Source of the DNA: Arcticibacter pallidicorallinus
GTDB lineage: Bacteria; Bacteroidota; Bacteroidia; Sphingobacteriales; Sphingobacteriaceae
Direction of reading: 5' to 3'
NCBI RefSeq assembly: GCF_003002875.1
Contig: NZ_PVTH01000002.1
Coordinates: 186,001-250,000, forward strand
Length of the DNA: 64,000 nucleotides
Positions 35,057 to 44,202 of the stretch are shown here, piece by piece (positions within the stretch are counted from its first letter, which is position 1; each line of letters opens with the position of its first letter). The position numbers were made by a program, and so were the translations under genes. Under the pieces are notes generated by a model. That model did not search any database. It was not told the DNA's origin and worked only from the letters and a program-made list of their open reading frames with translations.

Positions 35057-35977
35057 CTACTTGATTGTCTTCAACTTTTCCGCAAGAACTTCCGAAATAC
35101 GCCTGTAAGATTCTACACTCCAGCCTGCAACATGCGGAGAGAGAAGGACTTTATCGTTATTTCGGAGCTCCCTGAACCACTCCAGGTCTTCCAGACCGGG
35201 GAATTTTTCGACTTCCAGGACGTCAAGCCCTGCTCCAATGATCTTACCGGATTTAATTGCGTTGAGTACAGCTGCTGTATGGATGATCTCGCCCCTGGCA
35301 GTGTTAAGCAGAATGATCGGTTTGCGGAAGTGAAACAGGTATTCGTCATCTACCATCTGCCGGGTTTCCCGGGTTAAAGGAATGTGGAAGCTTAGCACAT
35401 CGGCTTGCTTTACGACCTGCTCCATGCTGACTTCACGGGCAAACTCGTCACTGAAGCCGGTCTTATATTTATCATATGCGATGACATCGACGCTAAATCC
35501 AGTGAGCTTGCGGGCAAAACTTTGCCCCATGAACCCATAACCAATAATCGCTACCGTGCGGTCGCGAAGTTCGATGCCGCGATTACCTTCCCGGTCCCAG
35601 ATCCCTTCGCGTACCTCCATATCCGCTTTTCGCAAATTGTTCATGATGGAAAGCAGCATACCTATGGCATGTTCAGCAACGGCGTCGCGATTCCCTTCGG
35701 GAGCATTGATGCAGGTGATATTTTGTGAGGCCGCAACCGCCAGATCGATATTATCCATACCGGCGCCCGCCCGCGCTATAAAACGTAGATTGGTGCCTGC
35801 CAGGACAAGTTCTTCATCAATTTTAAACTTGGTACGAATTGCGATACCCGAATAGCGATCAATTATCTTCAGCGTCTCTTCACGGCTGATGTCTGGCAGA
35901 TCATCTACTTCGTAACCCAGTCTCTCCGCCTCGATCTTAAAAACAGGATGAAGCTTATCGGCGATCAGTATTTTCAT
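35057..35977 (-). CDS. D-isomer 2-hydroxyacid dehydrogenase (phosphoglycerate dehydrogenase-like)
   Basis: NAD-dependent oxidoreductase of 306 residues. It has the substrate Arg region FIARAGAGMDNID, the nucleotide fold VAIIGYGFMGQSFA (about 142-155), NTARGEIIHTAAVLNAI, and the catalytic His in LLSPHVAGWS. It lacks the C-terminal ACT/ASB domains of long SerA enzymes, so it may be a short 3-phosphoglycerate dehydrogenase or another 2-hydroxyacid dehydrogenase. The start at 35977 lies 11 bases downstream of the rsmA stop, so the two are probably co-transcribed. Confidence 0.85.
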   Translation of the reverse strand: MKILIADKLHPVFKIEAERLGYEVDDLPDISREETLKIIDRYSGIAIRTKFKIDEELVLAGTNLRFIARAGAGMDNIDLAVAASQNITCINAPEGNRDAVAEHAIGMLLSIMNNLRKADMEVREGIWDREGNRGIELRDRTVAIIGYGFMGQSFARKLTGFSVDVIAYDKYKTGFSDEFAREVSMEQVVKQADVLSFHIPLTRETRQMVDDEYLFHFRKPIILLNTARGEIIHTAAVLNAIKSGKIIGAGLDVLEVEKFPGLEDLEWFRELRNNDKVLLSPHVAGWSVESYRRISEVLAEKLKTIK

Positions 35978-35988
35978 GGTAATGTTCT

Positions 35989-36768
35989 TTAAACGGCAGC
36001 TGTTAACATATTGGTTAAGCGTACAAAGTCGTCAACACTTAACCTTTCGGCGCGAAGTTCGAAGACCGGGTCAGCGGGCATTTTGTCTTTCGGAATCACG
36101 GATGACAGTGCGTTTCTGAGCGTTTTGCGTCGCTGATTAAAGCCGGCCTTTACCACCTTCCAAAAAAGCTTTTCGTCGCAGTCCAACTCCAGGACATCGT
36201 TTCTGGTAAGCCGGATCACCGCCGATAATACTTTTGGCGGAGGATTAAAAACTCCCGCTTTAACCGTAAACAGGTATTCCACCTTATAATAGGCCTGTAC
36301 AAAAACGCTCAAAATGCCATATTCTTTCGTCCCGGGCGCGGAAGTACAACGCTCTGCTACCTCTTTCTGAAACATACCCACCATTTCGGGCACCTGATCC
36401 CGGTGCTCGAGAATCTTGAATAGAATCTGCGATGATATATTATAGGGGAAATTTCCGATGACGGCCACCTTCCCCGGAAAGGTTTTCTTAAAGTCGAGGG
36501 CCAGAAAATCACCCTTGATCAGCCGTTCTCCCAGTTGCGGGTACTTCTTGTGCAGAAACTCAACCGACTCTCCGTCCAGGTCAATCATATAAGTTTCATA
36601 CTCACTGTTCTGGAGCAGGAAGTCGGAAAGAATCCCCATGCCGGGACCTACTTCCAATACCTGGGAGAAGCGCCCGGCAGGGTTTAAGCTGCCAACAATT
36701 TTAAGTGCTATATTCTTATCGGTAAGGAAATGCTGACCGAGATGTTTTTTCGCGCGTACTGAGCTCAT
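35989..36768 (-). CDS. rsmA: 16S rRNA dimethyladenosine transferase RsmA (KsgA)
   Basis: SAM-dependent enzyme dimethylating two adjacent adenines near the 3' end of 16S rRNA. Motifs: KKHLGQHFLTDKNIA, the SAM-binding VLEVGPGMGILSDFLL, and the catalytic NFPYNISSQI, a Phe variant of the common NLPYNIS. NPPPKVLSAVIRL is typical of the second half. The start is set at Met 36768 (MSSVRAKKHLGQHF), giving 259 residues; the longer frame to 36891 adds 41 residues unlike the family. Confidence 0.95.
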   Translation of the reverse strand: MSSVRAKKHLGQHFLTDKNIALKIVGSLNPAGRFSQVLEVGPGMGILSDFLLQNSEYETYMIDLDGESVEFLHKKYPQLGERLIKGDFLALDFKKTFPGKVAVIGNFPYNISSQILFKILEHRDQVPEMVGMFQKEVAERCTSAPGTKEYGILSVFVQAYYKVEYLFTVKAGVFNPPPKVLSAVIRLTRNDVLELDCDEKLFWKVVKAGFNQRRKTLRNALSSVIPKDKMPADPVFELRAERLSVDDFVRLTNMLTAAV

Positions 36769-37423
36769 TTTGCAAATTATTGGAAAGACGAATGGGGTCC
36801 CTTGGCGTAGATACCGCAGAACATCGTCAGACAACAAAATAAGCAATTTAAAGACAGATGGAAGAATTGCGTCGCACTTATGCGGGATCAACTTATCACA
36901 ATCCCATCAAGTTAAAATGAAATTTTCTGCCGGAGCCTAATTTTCGTGGGTTCTTCTTTGAAGCCAGAAGGCCTGGCATGCTTGCTTACTATTTTCCCAA
37001 TCCGGTTTTCCAGCTCCCTCAGTAGCCTGTTTCCATCATACCCCATTTCCTGTATCTTCTCGTGGCGATCCGGGTAGGCCTCTACATTCCAGAGATTTTC
37101 GCACAACCTCTTTTATATGATGGCCATGAGCGGCAGAGATTGTGGCGTGATGAGTCCGACTTACAACATTGTAAGTCGGACTCATCACGCCTTTAAGACT
37201 CCTTAAATACGCTAGCATATAAACGCTAAGCTTTCCCGGATAAAGCTGTTGTCGACCCCCTTATTGAACGCAGATTAGTGATGAACCTCAATCGATAATA
37301 TTAATGGAGATAGAGTCCGGATAAGACCACGTTCAATTTTAAGAACGATAATCTTCGAGATTTGTCTGTAAAGTGTTTAATTTGTAAACTTACGTTTTGT
37401 AGGGGAAGTACTTGAATTTTGAT
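36769..37423. other. Gene-poor 655-base stretch with palindrome and degenerate frames
   Basis: No recognised gene lies between rsmA and pdxA. Two short overlapping minus-strand frames (36912-37106, 64 codons; 37036-37218, 60 codons) give unfamiliar products and overlap each other in different frames, so they may be remains of a decayed gene. The stretch also carries the 48-base near-perfect palindrome at 37144-37191. Confidence 0.5.
37144..37191. repeat. Perfect 23-bp inverted repeat with 2-base centre
   Basis: Bases 37144-37166 (starting GGCGTGATGAGTCCGAC) are the exact reverse complement of 37169-37191, separated only by CA. There is no T-tract on either side. Such a long perfect arm without mismatches is unusual for a terminator and recalls a mobile-element end, a dispersed intergenic repeat or a strong protein-binding palindrome. 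Confidence 0.85.
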
Positions 37424-38479
37424 ATGAGTGAGAAAATTAAAATAGGAATTTCAATAGGTGATGTAAACGGAATAGGGCTGGAAATTATTTTGAAAACGTT
37501 AGTAGACCCGTCTATTTACGACTATTTCACTCCCATTGTTTACGGGACTACCAAAGTGGCGTCGTTTTATCGCAAAACACTTTCTCTGGGTGATTTCAAT
37601 TTTAATGTGATATCCGATGCGGAACAGGCGAATCCTAAAAGGGCGAACATGATCAATTGCTGGGACGAGGACGTAAAGATAGAACCCGGAGTGGCGAATG
37701 AGACAGGAGGCAAGTATGCATTTATTTCTCTTGACCGTGCGGTAGCAGATCTGATAGCCGGGAATATTGCCGCGCTGGTTACAGCCCCTATAAACAAGCA
37801 TAATATACAGAACGAGGAGTTTAAATTTCCGGGGCATACCGAATATATTCAGGCAAAAGCGAATGCCAGTGATTCGCTGATGTTTCTGATCGGAGAAGAC
37901 TTAAAGGTTGGTGTAGTAACCGGACATGTGCCGGTATCGGAAGTTGCACAGAAGATAACGAAAGAAAGCATCCTGTCTAAGCTACAGCTGATGAAAGAAA
38001 GTCTGAAGAAGGATTTCTGGATTCAAAAACCGAAGATTGCCGTGCTGGGACTTAATCCGCATGCAGGTGATAACGGCCTGATCGGAAAGGAAGAGCTGGA
38101 AATTATTATGCCGGCAATAGAAGAGGCTAAAGAAAAGGGCGTATTCGCATTTGGCCCCTATCCGGCGGATGGGTTTTTCGCAAGCGGCGCACACCTGAAG
38201 TTTGACGGTGTGCTGGCTATGTACCACGACCAGGGTTTGATCCCTTTTAAATACATAGCATTCCACAACGGGATCAACTTTACGGCCGGCCTGCCGGTTG
38301 TTCGAACTTCTCCTGACCATGGGACAGGATATGACATTGCAGGTAAGAACGAAGCATCAGAGAGCTCTTTCAGGGAGGCAATGTTTTCGGCTTTGAATAT
38401 CGTGAGGCGAAGGAAGGAGATGGCTGAGCTGACTGCTAATCCATTAAAGATTAGTAAACTTTCAAAGGATCGCGACTAA
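37424..38479 (+). CDS. pdxA: 4-hydroxythreonine-4-phosphate dehydrogenase PdxA
   Basis: NAD-dependent enzyme of pyridoxal phosphate synthesis. Motifs of the family: KIGISIGDVNGIGLEI at the N-terminus, VTAPINKHNI, FPGHTEYIQ, the metal-site YHDQGLIPFK, and VRTSPDHGTGYDIAG near the end. The start is set at ATG 37424; an upstream TTG at 37412 would add only 4 residues. Length 351 is slightly over the E. coli enzyme (329). It stands upstream of yceD with a 94-base gap. Confidence 0.94.
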   Translation: MSEKIKIGISIGDVNGIGLEIILKTLVDPSIYDYFTPIVYGTTKVASFYRKTLSLGDFNFNVISDAEQANPKRANMINCWDEDVKIEPGVANETGGKYAFISLDRAVADLIAGNIAALVTAPINKHNIQNEEFKFPGHTEYIQAKANASDSLMFLIGEDLKVGVVTGHVPVSEVAQKITKESILSKLQLMKESLKKDFWIQKPKIAVLGLNPHAGDNGLIGKEELEIIMPAIEEAKEKGVFAFGPYPADGFFASGAHLKFDGVLAMYHDQGLIPFKYIAFHNGINFTAGLPVVRTSPDHGTGYDIAGKNEASESSFREAMFSALNIVRRRKEMAELTANPLKISKLSKDRD

Positions 38480-38546
38480 AAGGGCAGGGAAAGCGGTAGG
38501 ATACGGGCATAATAAAAAAAAACTTTTTCCAAGTCATTAAATTCAG

Positions 38547-38554
38547 TAGCTTTG
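38547..38554 (+). promoter_or_regulatory. Candidate -7 element for the yceD-rpmF operon
   Basis: TAGCTTTG matches TAnnTTTG exactly and lies 19 bases before the yceD start. No convincing -33 TTTG is seen at the usual distance. Confidence 0.45.
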
Positions 38555-38573
38555 CAGGCTCAATTGCCGTGCT

Positions 38574-39113
38574 TTGAATTTGTTACAGGAATATAGGATA
38601 CCGTTTGTGGGATTGAAGTTAGGGACGCATCAATTTAATTATAAAATTGATTCGCGGTTCTTTGACGAGTTCGAGTATTCTCTTGTTAAAACCGGAGAAG
38701 TTTCCATAGATATGGAACTGACCAAGCAAGAGACGATGCTTATACTGCAATTCACGGGCAAGGGCTCTATTTACCTTACTTGCGACAGGTGTGTATCAGA
38801 GTTTCCGTCAGTAATCAATATTGATGAAAGGCAGATTGTCAAGTTTACAGAAGACGAGAATCTGGAGGATAATACCGATGAGGTTATCGTGTTAAGTAAA
38901 AACGAGCATGAGATTAATGTCGCGCCGCTCATTTATGAATACATTAATTTGGCTGTTCCTTATTTTAATCGATGTGACGAGCCAGGTATGACAGAGTGGT
39001 GTGATAAAGAAATGCTGGATAAACTTGAGAAGCTCTCAGGTTCTTCAGCTGAAGAAACAGAACAAAATAGTGTGGCTGACCCGCGGTGGGAAGCTTTAAA
39101 GAAGATTAAATAA
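38574..39113 (+). CDS. yceD: DUF177 (YceD) family protein, rRNA/ribosome-associated
   Basis: Protein of 179 residues with the DUF177 cysteine pair in GSIYLTCDRCVSEF and a second Cys-rich segment near YFNRCDEPGMTEWCDKE. YceD homologues are linked to 23S rRNA metabolism and almost always precede rpmF, as here (25 bases). No ATG lies near the family's expected N-terminus, so TTG 38574 or TTG 38580 is the likely start; I use the first. The gene opens the rpmF-plsX-fabH run. Confidence 0.85.
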   Translation: MNLLQEYRIPFVGLKLGTHQFNYKIDSRFFDEFEYSLVKTGEVSIDMELTKQETMLILQFTGKGSIYLTCDRCVSEFPSVINIDERQIVKFTEDENLEDNTDEVIVLSKNEHEINVAPLIYEYINLAVPYFNRCDEPGMTEWCDKEMLDKLEKLSGSSAEETEQNSVADPRWEALKKIK

Positions 39114-39138
39114 CATATAAAATAAAAAAACCAGGACG

Positions 39139-39330
39139 ATGGCACATCCAAAACGGAAAATTTCTAAGTCAAGAAGAGATAAAAGAAGAACTCACTACAA
39201 AGCTGAGGCGCCTACCTTGTTTACCTGCAAAACTACAGGAGCGGTTCATTTGCCTCACCATGCATACAATGTAGATGGTAACCTGTATTACAATGGTAAA
39301 TTAGTTATCGAGAATACCTCTATTGCTTAA
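39139..39330 (+). CDS. rpmF: 50S ribosomal protein L32
   Basis: Ribosomal protein of 63 residues beginning [20 protein letters not shown], the standard L32 start. It has a single Cys ([14 protein letters not shown]) rather than the full zinc-ribbon set, so it looks like a zinc-independent form. It sits between yceD and plsX as in many bacteria. Confidence 0.97.
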   Translation: MAHPKRKISKSRRDKRRTHYKAEAPTLFTCKTTGAVHLPHHAYNVDGNLYYNGKLVIENTSIA

Positions 39331-39345
39331 GGTAGTTTTCTGAAA

Positions 39346-40287
39346 ATGAAAATTGGCTTAGATATAATGGGCGGAGATTTTGCTCCTGGCGCTACTGTGC
39401 TGGGAGCAATTGCAGCTTATAAAGCCTTAGAACCACAGCAACAAAAACTCGTACTTATCGGGAATAAGGATCTTGCGCAGCCTATTTTTGCTGAGCAGGG
39501 ATTTAACCCCGATCTTATAGAGATCATCCACACGACCGAGGTAATTGGTATGGGTGAGCATCCAACAAAGGCAATTACACAGAAGCCCAATTCCAGTATC
39601 GGGATCGGATTTCGTATGCTTAAAGAGGGGAGTTTAGATTCTTTCTCTTCTGCCGGCAATACGGGTGCTATGCTCGTTGGTGCTATGTTTAGCGTTAAAA
39701 CAATACCAGGCGTGATACGTCCTGCCATATCGACTATAGTTCCGAAATTGAAAAAGGGCTATGGTATTATGCTGGATGTAGGTGCCAATGCTGATTGTAA
39801 GCCTGATACACTACTTCAATTTGGTGTACTGGGTAGTCTTTTTGCGGAAAATATCCATGGAGTTCATAACCCTAAAGTGGGTCTGATCAATATCGGAGAA
39901 GAAGAGGAAAAGGGCAATATGTTAGCTCTTGCAACGCATACGCTGATGAAGGACACGAACATGTTCAACTTCGTCGGTAATGTAGAGGGAAGAGACTTAT
40001 TCAACGATAAGGCAGATGTTATTGTGTGTGATGGGTTCACAGGTAATGTAATGTTAAAGTTAGCGGAAACGTTTTATGTTCTGACCAAGCAAAAAGGTTT
40101 CGAAGATGAATTTTTCGCGCGTTTTAACTACGAACAATATGGTGGAAGTCCGATCCTCGGGGTGAACGCACCAGTTATTATAGGTCATGGAATTTCCACT
40201 CCTGAGGCTATAAAAAATATGGTTTTGCTCTCCAGAAGTATGATCACGACCAAGCTTATTGATAAGATCAAAGCTGCTTTTAAATAA
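39346..40287 (+). CDS. plsX: Phosphate acyltransferase PlsX
   Basis: Makes acyl-phosphate from acyl-ACP for phospholipid synthesis, acting at the membrane face. It starts with the family signature MKIGLDIMGGDFAPG and has DSFSSAGNTGAMLVGA, LDVGANADCKP, NIGEEEEKGN and VCDGFTGNVMLK. Length 313 is normal. It lies 15 bases after rpmF and 13 before fabH. Confidence 0.96.
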   Translation: MKIGLDIMGGDFAPGATVLGAIAAYKALEPQQQKLVLIGNKDLAQPIFAEQGFNPDLIEIIHTTEVIGMGEHPTKAITQKPNSSIGIGFRMLKEGSLDSFSSAGNTGAMLVGAMFSVKTIPGVIRPAISTIVPKLKKGYGIMLDVGANADCKPDTLLQFGVLGSLFAENIHGVHNPKVGLINIGEEEEKGNMLALATHTLMKDTNMFNFVGNVEGRDLFNDKADVIVCDGFTGNVMLKLAETFYVLTKQKGFEDEFFARFNYEQYGGSPILGVNAPVIIGHGISTPEAIKNMVLLSRSMITTKLIDKIKAAFK

Positions 40288-40300
40288 TTCATAGAGGATT

Positions 40301-41290
40301 ATGCAAAAAATAAACGCTGCAATTACAGCGGTTCACGGGTACGTACCTGATTATGTACTGACAAACCATGAATTGGAAACCATGGTTGATACCAATGACG
40401 AGTGGATTACCACCCGCACAGGGATCAAAGAAAGAAGGATATTGAAGGGCGAAGGTCTTGCAACGTCCGATTTAGCCGTTCCTGCCGTTCTCGGCCTTTT
40501 AGAGAAACGCGGAATAGGCGCAGAAGAGATTGACCTGATCATCTTTTGTACATCTACACCTGATATGCCTATTCCGGCAACAGCAAACATTCTGGCTCAT
40601 AAAATTGGTGCAGTTAACGCATGGGGATATGATCTTCAGGCTGCATGTTCGGGTTTTGTATTCGGCTTAACCACGGGTGCCCAGTTCATTGAGTCGGGCA
40701 AACACAAAAAGGTGTTGGTTGTTGGCGGAGATAAAATGTCGTCTATTGTAAATTATGCAGACAGGGCTACCTGTATTTTGTTTGGTGACGGATGCGGCGC
40801 TGCTCTTCTGGAGCCTAATAGTGAAGGTTACGGCATTTTGGATTCTGTACTGAAAAGTGATGGTGCGGGAAGTCAGTCACTTCACCTCCAGGGTGGCGGA
40901 TCTTTATATCCGGCTTCTGCTGAAACAATTGCTGATTCCAGGCATTATGTTTATCAGGAAGGGCAAACCGTTTTTAAATCTGCTGTACGCAGTATGGCTG
41001 ATGTGGCAGGGGAAATCGTGGAACGCAATAATTTGAAGCCTGAGGATATAGCCTGGCTTGTTCCGCATCAGGCAAACAAACGAATAATTGACGCTACAGC
41101 TAACCGTGCGGGTGTCCCTCCGGAAAAAGTGATGATCAACATCGACAGATACGGCAATACAACGAACGGAACCATTCCGCTATGTTTGTGGGATTGGGAA
41201 AGTAAGCTTAAGAAAGGCGATAACCTGGTAGTGGCTGCATTTGGTGGCGGATTCACCTGGGGTGCGCTGTACATCAAATGGGCTTATTAA
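40301..41290 (+). CDS. fabH: 3-oxoacyl-ACP synthase III FabH
   Basis: Initiates fatty-acid elongation by condensing acetyl-CoA with malonyl-ACP. The catalytic triad is visible: Cys about 115 in LQAACSGFVFGL, His about 256 in VPHQANKRII and Asn about 287 in GNTTNGTIPL. The N-terminal DEWITTRTGIKERR is typical. Length 329 is standard. It is followed 52 bases later by accB. Confidence 0.96.
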   Translation: MQKINAAITAVHGYVPDYVLTNHELETMVDTNDEWITTRTGIKERRILKGEGLATSDLAVPAVLGLLEKRGIGAEEIDLIIFCTSTPDMPIPATANILAHKIGAVNAWGYDLQAACSGFVFGLTTGAQFIESGKHKKVLVVGGDKMSSIVNYADRATCILFGDGCGAALLEPNSEGYGILDSVLKSDGAGSQSLHLQGGGSLYPASAETIADSRHYVYQEGQTVFKSAVRSMADVAGEIVERNNLKPEDIAWLVPHQANKRIIDATANRAGVPPEKVMINIDRYGNTTNGTIPLCLWDWESKLKKGDNLVVAAFGGGFTWGALYIKWAY

Positions 41291-41342
41291 GTATAGCTTC
41301 GTAGATATCAAACGCGAACAATATAAAATTTAACCGGTAAAA

Positions 41343-41831
41343 ATGGATATTAAACAGGTTCAGGAACTCATCAGATTTGTTGCAAAATCAGGTGTTAACG
41401 AAGTTTCGATCGAAGAGAAAGAATTTAAGATCACTATAAAAACTAATCAGCAGCCTACATATGTAACTGCAGCGCTGCCGCCGGCAGCTGCTCCTGCAGC
41501 CCCAGTGCCTGCTGCTCCCGCTGCTCCTGCTGCACCGGTACTGTCAGCTGCTGATGCTAAAGCTGCTGCAACGGCTCAGGAACTGGCTAATTATATCACT
41601 ATCAAGTCGCCGATGATCGGTACGTTCTATCGTTCCGCAGGTCCTGATAAGCCAACTTTTGCGAATGTCGGTGATGAGATAAAAGCCGGTCAGGTGGTAT
41701 GTATCATCGAAGCGATGAAGCTATTTAACGAAATCGAGTCAGAGGTGTCCGGAAGGATTGTGAAAGTACTTGTGGACAATTCCAGTCCGGTTGAGTATGA
41801 CCAACCTTTGTTTCTGGTTGAGCCAGCTTAG
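41343..41831 (+). CDS. accB: Biotin carboxyl carrier protein of acetyl-CoA carboxylase
   Basis: Carries biotin for malonyl-CoA formation. The biotin lysine is Lys126 in EAMKLFNEIE. An Ala/Pro-rich flexible linker (about 45-75, PPAAAPAAPVPAAP) joins the N-terminal part to the biotinyl domain (about 80-162). It is coupled with accC downstream, with an 85-base gap that contains a large hairpin (41845-41889). Confidence 0.96.
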   Translation: MDIKQVQELIRFVAKSGVNEVSIEEKEFKITIKTNQQPTYVTAALPPAAAPAAPVPAAPAAPAAPVLSAADAKAAATAQELANYITIKSPMIGTFYRSAGPDKPTFANVGDEIKAGQVVCIIEAMKLFNEIESEVSGRIVKVLVDNSSPVEYDQPLFLVEPA

Positions 41832-41844
41832 TATATATTATACG

Positions 41845-41889
41845 ATGTGCACACATACAGACGTTTAATACTTCTGTGGGTGTGCACAT
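41845..41889 (+). promoter_or_regulatory. Long hairpin in the accB-accC gap
   Basis: ATGTGCACAC (41845-41854) pairs perfectly with GTGTGCACAT (41880-41889). After a 2x2 internal loop, ACAG pairs with CTGT. No T-tract follows, so it may tune accC translation or protect the mRNA. CATATTTG (41894-41901), one mismatch from TAnnTTTG, lies just after it and could be a promoter for accC. Confidence 0.5.
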
Positions 41890-41916
41890 TGTCATATTTG
41901 CACATTTAAGTAGATT

Positions 41917-43266
41917 ATGTTTAAAAAGATTTTAATTGCCAATCGCGGTGAAATAGCTTTACGTATCATTCGTACATGTAAAGAGATGGGTATTAAGACT
42001 GTGGCTGTATATTCTACAGCTGACAGGGAGAGTTTGCATGTGCGTTTTGCAGATGAGGCTGTGTGTATAGGCCCCCCGGCGAGTAAGGATTCTTATCTGA
42101 ATATTCCCAATATTATATCAGCAGCGGAGCTAACAAATGCTGATGCAATCCATCCTGGTTATGGATTTCTTTCTGAAAATGCAAAGTTCTCGGCTATCTG
42201 CCGCGATTATCATATAAAATTTATCGGTGCTACTCCTGAGCAGATCAATGCTATGGGTGATAAGGCTTCCGCTAAAGAAACGATGAAGGTGGCGGGCGTG
42301 CCTACCATTCCGGGTTCTGAAGGTTTGTTGAGCGATGTGAAGGAAGGTATCCGGATTGCCGGCGAGATCGGTTATCCTGTAATTCTTAAGGCTACGGCAG
42401 GCGGCGGCGGTCGCGGTATGCGGATCGTGTGGAAGGACGAAGAGTTTGAAGCGGCCTGGGATTCGGCACGTATGGAATCGGGTGCTGCCTTCGGAAACGA
42501 CGGTCTGTACCTGGAAAAGTTCGTGGAAGATCCAAGACATATTGAGATCCAAATTATAGGGGACCAGTATGGTACGGTATCGCATTTGTCTGAACGCGAC
42601 TGTTCCATTCAGCGTCGTCACCAGAAGCTGGTTGAGGAGTCGCCTTCTCCGTTTATGACGGATTCTTTGCGCGAAAGAATGGGTGAAGCTGCGGTTAAGG
42701 GAGCTAAGGCTGTGAAATATGAAGGAGCGGGAACCATAGAATTTTTGGTCGATAAACATCGCAACTTTTACTTCATGGAGATGAATACGCGTATCCAGGT
42801 GGAACATCCGGTTACGGAAGAGGTGGTTAACTACGATCTTATTAAGGAGCAGATCCGCGTTGCGGCTGGCGTACCGATCTCAGGGAGAAATTACTTCCCT
42901 AAGATGCATGCCATTGAATGTCGTATCAATGCGGAAGATCCGGCGAATAACTTCCGGCCATCTCCGGGAAGGATCACTATTTTCCATTCACCGGGCGGAC
43001 ATGGTGTACGTGTGGATACTCACGTATATGCAGGTTACCAGATACCTCCGAATTACGATTCAATGATTGCCAAGCTGATCTGTACCGGGCAAACGAGAGA
43101 AGAAGCTCTTTCGACGATGGAGCGTGCGCTGAGCGAGTTTGTGATTGAGGGAATCAAAACAACGATTCCGTTCCACTGCCAGCTGATGCGTGATCCGAAC
43201 TTCCGGGCAGGTAACTTTACCACCAAGTTTATGGAAAGCTTTGAGTATATAGAAGAAGCTATTTAA
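41917..43266 (+). CDS. accC: Biotin carboxylase subunit of acetyl-CoA carboxylase
   Basis: ATP-grasp enzyme that carboxylates biotin on AccB. Signatures: [20 protein letters not shown] at the N-terminus, the glycine-rich [29 protein letters not shown], and [14 protein letters not shown] with catalytic Glu and Arg residues. Length 449 matches E. coli AccC (449). It ends 10 bases before a 12-bp hairpin that precedes tatC. Confidence 0.97.
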   Translation: MFKKILIANRGEIALRIIRTCKEMGIKTVAVYSTADRESLHVRFADEAVCIGPPASKDSYLNIPNIISAAELTNADAIHPGYGFLSENAKFSAICRDYHIKFIGATPEQINAMGDKASAKETMKVAGVPTIPGSEGLLSDVKEGIRIAGEIGYPVILKATAGGGGRGMRIVWKDEEFEAAWDSARMESGAAFGNDGLYLEKFVEDPRHIEIQIIGDQYGTVSHLSERDCSIQRRHQKLVEESPSPFMTDSLRERMGEAAVKGAKAVKYEGAGTIEFLVDKHRNFYFMEMNTRIQVEHPVTEEVVNYDLIKEQIRVAAGVPISGRNYFPKMHAIECRINAEDPANNFRPSPGRITIFHSPGGHGVRVDTHVYAGYQIPPNYDSMIAKLICTGQTREEALSTMERALSEFVIEGIKTTIPFHCQLMRDPNFRAGNFTTKFMESFEYIEEAI

Positions 43267-43276
43267 TACTATTTAG

Positions 43277-43304
43277 ATACCATTCATTACAAAATGAATG
43301 GTAT
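43277..43304. terminator. 12-bp hairpin between accC and tatC
   Basis: ATACCATTCATT (43277-43288) pairs perfectly with AATGAATGGTAT (43293-43304) around ACAA, followed by TCTTGTTT. It covers the upstream ATG 43294 of the tatC frame, which supports the later start at 43321. A weak terminator or mRNA-end hairpin is likely. Confidence 0.55.
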
Positions 43305-43320
43305 TCTTGTTTACAAGATA

Positions 43321-44193
43321 ATGAGCGAAAACAGAGGTAAAAGCTTAATAGAGTCGATAAAGGATAAAGGTAAGTCGATGGAGGCAGAGATGTCTTTTTT
43401 CGACCATCTGGAAGTGTTGAGATGGCACCTGATCCGATCTGCGGTAGCTATCGTTGTATTTACGGGTCTCGCTTTTTCGTACTATGACTTCATCTTCGAC
43501 CAGGTTATTATGGGTCCGAAGAATCCGCAATTCTGGACTTACAGGATGATGTGCTCGTTGTCTGAGCGGTTTAATCTCGGTCCGGATTTTTGTATCACCG
43601 ACATTCCTTTTAATATTATCAATACCGACATGGCGGGGCAGTTTACGCTTCAGCTGAATTCGTCTCTTTTGATTGGTCTGATCCTAGGCTTTCCTTATCT
43701 TCTTTTTGAAATATGGCGGTTTGTTAAACCGGGACTGAATCCGAATGAGAAGAATTCGGCCAGCGGCTTTGTTTTCTGGGCAAGTTTGTTGTTTATTATC
43801 GGGATTCTTTTTGGCTATTACATTATCGCGCCCTTGTCCATTAATTTCCTGGCGAATTATACCGTCAGCGACATTATACAAAATCAGATTACGATCGATT
43901 CCTATCTGTCGTCTGTGGCGACATTGACACTAGGGGCGGGGATTACATTTGAATTGCCAATGGTTATCTTTATATTGTCTAAGCTTGGAATCATGACCCC
44001 AGAGTTTATGCGATCTACAAGACGTTATGCTGTAGTTATCATTCTGATCATAGCGGCAATTGTAACACCTACGCCGGATATTTTGACAATGATCACAGTG
44101 AGCTTACCGTTGTTCCTGCTTTATGAGATCAGTATTATGATCTCGGCTCGTATAGACAGGAAAAGAAAAAAAGAGATTGGTTTACGATATTAA
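43321..44193 (+). CDS. tatC: Twin-arginine translocase subunit TatC
   Basis: Inner-membrane receptor of the Tat pathway for folded proteins, 290 residues and about six helices. The family start MSFFDHLEVLRWHLIRSAVA contains the conserved acidic and Arg residues. Further motifs are FPYLLFEIWRFVKPGLNPNE and TLGAGITFELPMVIFILSKLG. The start is placed at ATG 43321 because the earlier ATG 43294 lies inside a hairpin and adds 9 atypical residues. tatA/B are not in the window. Confidence 0.94.
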   Translation: MSENRGKSLIESIKDKGKSMEAEMSFFDHLEVLRWHLIRSAVAIVVFTGLAFSYYDFIFDQVIMGPKNPQFWTYRMMCSLSERFNLGPDFCITDIPFNIINTDMAGQFTLQLNSSLLIGLILGFPYLLFEIWRFVKPGLNPNEKNSASGFVFWASLLFIIGILFGYYIIAPLSINFLANYTVSDIIQNQITIDSYLSSVATLTLGAGITFELPMVIFILSKLGIMTPEFMRSTRRYAVVIILIIAAIVTPTPDILTMITVSLPLFLLYEISIMISARIDRKRKKEIGLRY

Positions 44194-44202
44194 ATATACA
44201 TC

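Noticed and set aside
36912-37218. Two short overlapping minus-strand frames between rsmA and pdxA as genes
   Set aside because: They overlap in different frames, one runs through the long palindrome, and neither product is familiar. At most they are remains of a decayed gene.
39139-39330. L32 lacking most zinc-ribbon cysteines as a decayed gene
   Set aside because: Cysteine-poor L32 proteins are common, and the rest of the protein and its operon position are normal.
42130-42807. Long minus-strand reading frame (225 codons) inside accC
   Set aside because: Antisense to a certain housekeeping gene; product is His/Arg/Phe-rich with no domain, a typical shadow of codon bias.
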